The notes beneath the pieces are model-generated. The model saw nothing but the letters and a program-made list of their open reading frames with translations, searched no databases and was not told where the DNA came from. From contig JAJZHV010000021.1 in NCBI GenBank assembly GCA_021804345.1, positions 1-10,678 of the forward strand: DNA of 10,678 nt, read 5' to 3'. Position numbers and translations under genes: made by a program. The stretch is from Pseudomonadota bacterium. GTDB taxonomy: Bacteria; Pseudomonadota; Gammaproteobacteria; Burkholderiales; Ferrovaceae. Shown piece after piece: positions 6,739 through 10,678 of the stretch (the first letter of the stretch is position 1; the number at the start of each line of letters is the position of its first letter).

Positions 6739-7445
6739 TTGCTCTCGCCACAGTTCAGACAGGTCAGGCAGCCATCCATTTGGATGACGGCCTTGGTGGA
6801 ACACTTGGTACAGAGGCTGGCGCCAGCAGGAAAAGCGTCCTTTTCCGGGTTGGCCGAAAGGTGCTGTTGCTCGTATTGTTGGCGTTTGGCTTCTAGAAAG
6901 GCCTTTTGATCGGCGGCTTTTTCCTGCTGCTGCAGCATGCCGATTTCATACAGATGTTCCTTCAGGACTTCGCCGATCTCCGCCACCAGGCTGGGAATGT
7001 ACTTTCCGCCTTTTTTGAAGTATCCCCCCTTGGGATCGAACACGCTATGCAGTTCTTCCACCAGGAACGTGATATCGCCACCCTTGCGAAACACGGCCGA
7101 CATGACTCGGGTCAGGGCGACAATCCACTGGAAATGCTCCATGTTTTTGGAGTTGATAAAGATTTCGAAGGGACGCCGGTGTTCCTGGGGCGTGCCAGGA
7201 TTCATGATCACGTCGTTGATGGTGATGTACAGGGCATGGTCGGTTACGGGAGTCTTGATTTTGTAAGTGTTCCCCACCAGTTTGTCGGGGCGCGACAGAG
7301 GTTCGCCCAATTGGTGGATGTCAGCCCCTTTCAGGTCGCTCGGGGTTGCCACCGGGGCTGTGCCGGCGCTGCCCGATTCTTGGAGCGCAGGGGTCTCGGT
7401 GACGACGATATACCCGGTGATTTTTTTATCGATCTTGATGGTCAT
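6729..7445 (-). CDS. nrdJb: NrdJb, C-terminal subunit of split class II ribonucleotide reductase
   Basis: 238 codons, matching the second polypeptide of the split NrdJ known from Pseudomonas aeruginosa (NrdJa + NrdJb). The central part (about 60-165), with the FEIFINSKNMEHFQW and RKGGD stretches, is the TSCPD-type region that in unsplit enzymes follows the catalytic barrel. A Lys/Gln/Glu-rich helix (about 170-200) leads to a cysteine-rich tail with Cys at 212, 215, 226, 229, 232 and 237 (CTKC, then CLTCLNCGESKCG). This tail is likely zinc-binding and/or carries the cysteine pair that re-reduces the active site through thioredoxin or a similar donor. It starts 14 nt after the nrdJa stop with a strong GGGAGA site 7 nt before the ATG, so the two subunits are made together. 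It overlaps tehA by 10 nt. Confidence 0.9.
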   Translation of the reverse strand: MTIKIDKKITGYIVVTETPALQESGSAGTAPVATPSDLKGADIHQLGEPLSRPDKLVGNTYKIKTPVTDHALYITINDVIMNPGTPQEHRRPFEIFINSKNMEHFQWIVALTRVMSAVFRKGGDITFLVEELHSVFDPKGGYFKKGGKYIPSLVAEIGEVLKEHLYEIGMLQQQEKAADQKAFLEAKRQQYEQQHLSANPEKDAFPAGASLCTKCSTKAVIQMDGCLTCLNCGESKCG

Positions 7446-7459
7446 GGTAGTCTCCCGGG

Positions 7460-9616
7460 TCAGAATTTGCCGTAATAGCCTTCTTTCAAGGCATCGTACA
7501 GGTTGGCGGCGCTGTGCAACTCGCCATCGTATTCGATGGTGTCATTGCCCCTGGCCTCCACAGTGCTGCCATCTTCCAGCGTAAAGCGGTACGTGGTGTT
7601 TTCCAGATCCTTTTCCGTGACCAGCACCCCCTGAAAAGCCTCCGGGTTGAAGCGGAAGGTGGTGCAACCTTTCAAGCCCTTCTGGAAGGCGTACAGATAG
7701 ATATCCTTGAAATCCTCGTAGGGATAGTCGGTGGGGACGTTGATGGTTTTGGAGATGGAGCTGTCGATCCACTTCTGCGCGGCAGCCTGAATATCCACAT
7801 GGGCCTTGGCCGGGATGGTGGAGGAGTCGGCAAAATAATCCGGCAGACGGGTCTCCTCTGTGTCGCCAAAGGGCATGGCTTGGGGGTTGATGACCGTGCG
7901 ATAGGCTAGTAGCTCGTAGCTGAATACATCCACTTTTTCCTTGGATTTTTTCCCTTCCCGGATGACGTTACGGCTGTAGTGATGGGCAAAGGAGGGTTCG
8001 ATGCCGTTGCTGGCGTTATTGCCCAGGGAAAGGGAAATGGTCCCCGTGGGGGCGATGGAGCTGTGATGGGTGAAACGAACCCCCTGGGTGGCTATGCGCT
8101 CCCGTAATTCAGCGGGAAACTGTTGCAGATAGCGACTATAGCGTCCCAACAGGACTTTTCCCGCAACCCGGTCGCCCAAGCGAATGCCGTCCTGGGCCAT
8201 TTCCGGGCGTTTGGCCAGCATTTCCTGGGTGATTTCGAAGGTTTCCTCCATGATGGGTGCGGGCCCCTTTTCTGCAGCCAGTTCCAGTCCCACTTGCCAG
8301 CCTTCTTCGGCCATGACGCGTGTAACCTCTTCGGTAAAGCGAAGGGACTCTTCCGAGCCGTAGGTCATGCGCAGCAAGGTCAGGGTGGAGCCCAATCCCA
8401 GATAGCCCATGCCGTGGCGACGTTTACGGGTAATTTCCTGCTGTTGCTGGGGCAGGGGCAGGCCATTGACGTCCACGACGTTATCCAGCATGCGAGTAAA
8501 AATGCGGACCACCGCGCGGTATTCTTCCCAGTCAAAATGGGCCTGGCTGGTAAAGGGCTTGCGCACAAAGCAGGTCAGGTTGATGGAGCCTAGCAGGCAG
8601 GCGCCATAGGGGGGCAGTGGCTGTTCACCGCAGGGGTTGGTGGCACGGATATTTTCACACCACCAGTTGTTGTTCATTTCATTAACGCGATCGATCAGGA
8701 TGAAGCCCGGTTCGGCGTAATCGTACGTGGAGGACATGATCACATCCCACAGACGGCGCGCCTTCAGGGTTTTGTACACGCGGCAGGCCACCTTGCCATC
8801 ATCCCGGGTGACGTAGCGACCTTTGAGGGGCCATTCGCGCCATACCAAGTCCTGGCTCAGGGCTGTGTCCAGACCGTCAGCCGCCGCTTCGGCGGCGGTG
8901 ATGGGGAAGGCCAGCTTCCAGTCGGCATCGGTTTTTACGGCGGCCATGAATTCTTCCGTGATCAGACAGGACAGATTGAACTGGCGCAGGCGCCCGGCCT
9001 CGCGTTTGGCGCGGATGAAGTCGGCCACATCCGGATGGGCAATGTCGAAGGTGGCCATTTGAGCCCCACGGCGTCCTCCGGCCGAGGAAACGGTAAAGCA
9101 CATCTTGTCGTAAATATCCATGAAGGACAGGGGCCCGGAGGTATAGGCGCCCGCTCCGGCTACAAAGGCCCCCCTGGGGCGCAGCGAGGAAAATTCGTAG
9201 CCGATGCCGCAACCGGCCTTGAGGGTGAGTCCGGCTTCGTGCACTTTTTCCAGAATGCCGTTCATGCTGTCTTCGATGATGCCCGACACGGTGCAATTGA
9301 TGGTGCTGGTAGCGGGTTTATGCTCCAGCGCTCCGGCGTTAGAGGTGATTCGCCCAGCGGGGATGGCCCCGCGCTGCAGCGCCCATAGAAACCGCTCGTT
9401 CCAGTAGGCGCGTTGCTCCGCAGTGGTTTCGGCCTCGGCCAGGGCCCGGGCCACGCGTTTGTAGGTGTCCTGAATGGTTTGATCGATGGGCTGCCCCTGT
9501 TTGTATTTGAGGCGGTATTTTTTGTCCCAAATATCCTCTGAAACCGGTTGCAAGGGGACTTCCTGAATGGGTTGAATGTTGGATTTGACGGCAGTAAGCA
9601 TGGTTCCCCGCGACAT
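7460..9616 (-). CDS. nrdJa: NrdJa, adenosylcobalamin-dependent (class II) ribonucleotide reductase catalytic subunit
   Basis: 718 codons. The enzyme reduces ribonucleotides to deoxyribonucleotides using coenzyme B12 to make the thiyl radical, independent of oxygen. The active site is intact: C108 in STINCTVSG and C340 in YGACLLGSINL are the redox pair, and the NPCGE loop (327-331) supplies N327, the radical C329 and E331. The nucleotide-binding and specificity regions around AGCGIGYEFSSL and GGRRGAQMATFDIAHPD are also typical. The protein stops at ...YGKF without the C-terminal zinc/cysteine region, which the separate nrdJb gene supplies. No N-terminal ATP cone is evident. ATG at 9616 is taken as start, though its ribosome binding site is weak. 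ATG at 9601, with GGGGA 3 nt upstream, is a possible alternative. Expression is likely controlled by NrdR through the operator just upstream. Confidence 0.96.
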   Translation of the reverse strand: MSRGTMLTAVKSNIQPIQEVPLQPVSEDIWDKKYRLKYKQGQPIDQTIQDTYKRVARALAEAETTAEQRAYWNERFLWALQRGAIPAGRITSNAGALEHKPATSTINCTVSGIIEDSMNGILEKVHEAGLTLKAGCGIGYEFSSLRPRGAFVAGAGAYTSGPLSFMDIYDKMCFTVSSAGGRRGAQMATFDIAHPDVADFIRAKREAGRLRQFNLSCLITEEFMAAVKTDADWKLAFPITAAEAAADGLDTALSQDLVWREWPLKGRYVTRDDGKVACRVYKTLKARRLWDVIMSSTYDYAEPGFILIDRVNEMNNNWWCENIRATNPCGEQPLPPYGACLLGSINLTCFVRKPFTSQAHFDWEEYRAVVRIFTRMLDNVVDVNGLPLPQQQQEITRKRRHGMGYLGLGSTLTLLRMTYGSEESLRFTEEVTRVMAEEGWQVGLELAAEKGPAPIMEETFEITQEMLAKRPEMAQDGIRLGDRVAGKVLLGRYSRYLQQFPAELRERIATQGVRFTHHSSIAPTGTISLSLGNNASNGIEPSFAHHYSRNVIREGKKSKEKVDVFSYELLAYRTVINPQAMPFGDTEETRLPDYFADSSTIPAKAHVDIQAAAQKWIDSSISKTINVPTDYPYEDFKDIYLYAFQKGLKGCTTFRFNPEAFQGVLVTEKDLENTTYRFTLEDGSTVEARGNDTIEYDGELHSAANLYDALKEGYYGKF
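8881..8898. repeat. Perfect 7-bp GC hairpin with TTCG loop inside nrdJa
   Basis: CCGCCGC, TTCG, GCGGCGG on the + strand; in the nrdJa mRNA the loop reads CGAA. It falls in the Ala-rich stretch AAEAAADG. All 7 pairs are G-C, making it the strongest short hairpin I noticed. It may simply reflect alanine codon choice. Confidence 0.6.
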
Positions 9617-9643
9617 GTTTTTGATGGCCCTGTGGAGTAAAAA

Positions 9644-9659
9644 CCACTAGATGTAGTGG
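9644..9659 (-). promoter_or_regulatory. NrdR box (operator) of the nrdJab operon
   Basis: On the coding strand the 16 bp read CCACTACATCTAGTGG, at the core of an 18-bp palindrome (ACCACTA, 4 nt, TAGTGGT; 9643-9660). Compared with the usual NrdR box (ACACWATATWTWGTGT-like), the conserved C-W-A at positions 4-6 and T-W-G at 11-13 are all present, and 13 of 16 positions agree by eye. NrdR is the zinc/ATP-cone repressor of ribonucleotide reductase genes. The box lies just downstream of the predicted -10, near the transcription start and 28 nt before the nrdJa ATG, a good place for repression. Confidence 0.8.
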
Positions 9660-9669
9660 TACAGGGCGC

Positions 9670-9698
9670 AAGTTATCTCATTTTGTAGGGGTCGTCAA
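9670..9698 (-). promoter_or_regulatory. Predicted sigma70 promoter of nrdJab
   Basis: TTGACG (9698-9693) as -35 is 17 bp from TAACTT (9675-9670), a TAnnnT-type -10. Transcription would start about 9663-9660, just at the edge of the NrdR box. The resulting leader is only about 45 nt, too short for a cobalamin riboswitch. Confidence 0.5.
9676..9691 (-). promoter_or_regulatory. Degenerate second NrdR box (distal half-site)
   Basis: The left half CCCCTACA matches the left half of the main box (CCACTACA) at 7 of 8 positions and begins exactly 32 bp upstream of it, about three helical turns, the usual spacing of paired NrdR boxes. The right half is poor (only T-G at 12-13 fits). It fills the spacer between -35 and -10. 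Confidence 0.35.
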
Positions 9699-9715
9699 CT
9701 ATCAAGGCAGAACGC

Positions 9716-10255
9716 CTAGGGCGTCTGCAGTTTAAGCGTATCGACCTGGAACTGGACGGCTTTTTCCCGCCCCAGCAGGTTCAGCAACACCGCCACCCGA
9801 TCCTTGGCCTGTGCAGAGACGATGCCCACCTGTCCGGCGAAGGGCCCCTGGGCGATGAGGACCTGTTGTCCTGGGATGAAGGGCGTGCTGGACTGCTCCA
9901 CGGCCTGGGCAATGTCCTGCTGCAACCGGTGCAGGTCATCGATCAATGCCTGACCCACACAGCAGGGCACCCCTCCGAAACGGACCAGACCGCTGACCCC
10001 CAGCGTGCTGCGCAAGGGGCCGATGCCTTGCTCAGGACGCGTGGTGCGCACAAACAGATAGCGCGGAAAGAGTGGGGCATGGGCAATATGCCAACCCTTC
10101 CTGGCCAGGCGTTTCCATTGGGTGTACAGGGGATACCAGGCCTCATACTCCTGGTAGCTTAGGTGTTTGAGGGCCTGAGCTTCCTGGCGAGGTTTGCTGA
10201 GGACGACATACCAGCGCAAGCTGTGCGCCGCGGGGGGGGCTAGGAAATCATTCAT
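9716..10255 (-). CDS. rfaH: RfaH-type NusG paralogue (transcription elongation/antitermination factor)
   Basis: 179 codons from ATG at 10255. Residues about 14-110 are a NusG N-terminal (NGN) domain: RWYVVLSKPRQE at the start, then PLFPRYLFV and LVRFGGVPCCV, which follow the RfaH pattern more closely than that of housekeeping NusG. A KOW-type C-terminal domain follows (FIPGQQVLIAQGPFAGQVGIV, then VAVLLNLLGRE). RfaH proteins bind RNA polymerase at ops elements, prevent Rho termination and, in enterobacteria, recruit ribosomes to long operons such as LPS, capsule or conjugation genes. No convincing ops element (GGCGGTAGC-like) was found in this window, so its targets are elsewhere. The frame is open to an ATG at 10339 inside prmC, but homology starts only after 10255. 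The gene lies 65 nt downstream of prmC and may share its transcript. Confidence 0.85.
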   Translation of the reverse strand: MNDFLAPPAAHSLRWYVVLSKPRQEAQALKHLSYQEYEAWYPLYTQWKRLARKGWHIAHAPLFPRYLFVRTTRPEQGIGPLRSTLGVSGLVRFGGVPCCVGQALIDDLHRLQQDIAQAVEQSSTPFIPGQQVLIAQGPFAGQVGIVSAQAKDRVAVLLNLLGREKAVQFQVDTLKLQTP

Positions 10256-10320
10256 ACCCGCCAGTTTAGCAGAGGCACAGCGCGCAAAACCAATTCGCAG
10301 TGCGCTATGGGCTGCCCGGT

Positions 10321-10678
10321 TCAGGGGGCAGGCATCCATCCTCCCGTCACGCGCTCTTGTCCGGCCAGGTCACACCGGGTGCTCACCGCGGCAAATCCGG
10401 CTTGACACAGCAGGTCCCGACAGGCGGGGCCCTGGTCAAAACCATGCTCCAGCAACAACCAGCCACCGGCAAACAGGTGCTGCGGCGCGTGGGTAATGAT
10501 GTGCTGCAGATCCTGCAGTCCCCCGGCCTGGGTCACCAAGGCGCTGGTGGGCTCGAAACGCAAATCTCCCTGGCCTAAATGAGGGTCCTGGGGAGCGATG
10601 TAGGGGGGGTTAGAAACGATGAGATGAAAGCGTTGCTGCGCCCCGGCCTCAAACCAGTGACCATCCAGCAGGCGTAGC
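10321..10678 (-). CDS. prmC: PrmC, release-factor glutamine methyltransferase (C-terminal part)
   Basis: The window holds the last 118 codons; the gene continues beyond 10678. The N-P-P-Y-I motif (in LIVSNPPYIAP) is the glutamine-binding, catalytic signature of the N5-glutamine methyltransferases that modify the GGQ motif of release factors RF1/RF2 using S-adenosylmethionine. The following stretch, L..GGW.L.EHGFDQG, matches the usual EHG(Y/F)DQ segment of PrmC, and the tail GFAAVSTRCDLAGQERVT corresponds to its conserved DLxGxxRV ending. The protein ends GWMPAP. HemK/PrmB paralogues share NPPY, but the EHGxDQ segment supports PrmC. Confidence 0.93.
   Translation of the reverse strand, partial: LRLLDGHWFEAGAQQRFHLIVSNPPYIAPQDPHLGQGDLRFEPTSALVTQAGGLQDLQHIITHAPQHLFAGGWLLLEHGFDQGPACRDLLCQAGFAAVSTRCDLAGQERVTGGWMPAP

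Noticed and set aside
6906..7475. Plus-strand ORF of 189 codons opposite nrdJb
   Set aside because: It is a long open frame caused by codon bias of nrdJb on the other strand, with no domain features.
9617..9715. Cobalamin riboswitch ahead of the B12-dependent reductase
   Set aside because: The whole gap is 99 nt, the predicted leader is only about 45 nt, and no B12-box-like sequence is seen.
9708..9730. ACGCC/GGCGT inverted repeat at the rfaH stop as its terminator
   Set aside because: The stem is 5 bp with a 3-nt loop and no following T-tract on the coding strand.
10136..10170. RfaH recruitment (ops) element near GGTAGC at about 10156
   Set aside because: It lies within rfaH coding sequence on the wrong strand and lacks the GGCG upstream part of ops.
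10256..10320. Separate promoter for rfaH in the gap after prmC
   Set aside because: A TAAACT hexamer exists, but there is no -35 at acceptable spacing and the start would fall almost on the ATG.

Overview
The window reads as a compact, moderately GC-rich proteobacterial chromosome segment, made up of genes on both strands with short gaps and several overlaps. A split adenosylcobalamin-dependent ribonucleotide reductase (NrdJa + NrdJb), an RfaH-type NusG paralogue, an EAL-CBS-GGDEF c-di-GMP enzyme and Gram-negative export signals all point to a gamma- or Acidithiobacillia-like proteobacterium. The genus assignment is a guess from gene content and was not verified.

Left part, + strand (1-2648): the 3' end of a Wadjet (JetABCD) plasmid-defence operon. 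The window opens inside jetC (SMC-like ATPase; only the signature motif, Walker B and tail are present). A complete jetD (TOPRIM nuclease) follows with a 1-4 nt overlap. Ten bases after jetD comes a gene for an exported, probably beta-barrel outer-membrane protein of unknown function. It is not a recognised Wadjet component.

Middle, - strand (2724-5578): a cytosolic EAL-CBS-CBS-GGDEF protein with apparently intact motifs for both c-di-GMP hydrolysis and synthesis, and upstream of it an exported metallo-beta-lactamase-fold hydrolase. The leader of the c-di-GMP enzyme could fold so that its Shine-Dalgarno sequence is paired. The AT-rich gap upstream of the hydrolase (5579-5689) holds possible divergent promoters. 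To the right of it, on the + strand, is a 24-codon ORF with a very good ribosome binding site that would encode a tiny single-pass membrane peptide.

Right part, - strand (5770-10678): prmC (partial, release-factor methyltransferase), rfaH, then nrdJa-nrdJb-tehA as a tight operon. The gap between rfaH and nrdJa carries a sigma70-like promoter and a near-perfect 16-bp NrdR operator. A second, degenerate operator half-site lies exactly 32 bp upstream. This implies that deoxynucleotide supply from the B12-dependent reductase is controlled by NrdR. The tehA-family anion channel gene overlaps nrdJb by 10 bp and so is probably co-transcribed with it.

No tRNA, rRNA, CRISPR array, insertion sequence or integrase is visible. 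No gap without a gene exceeds about 125 bases.
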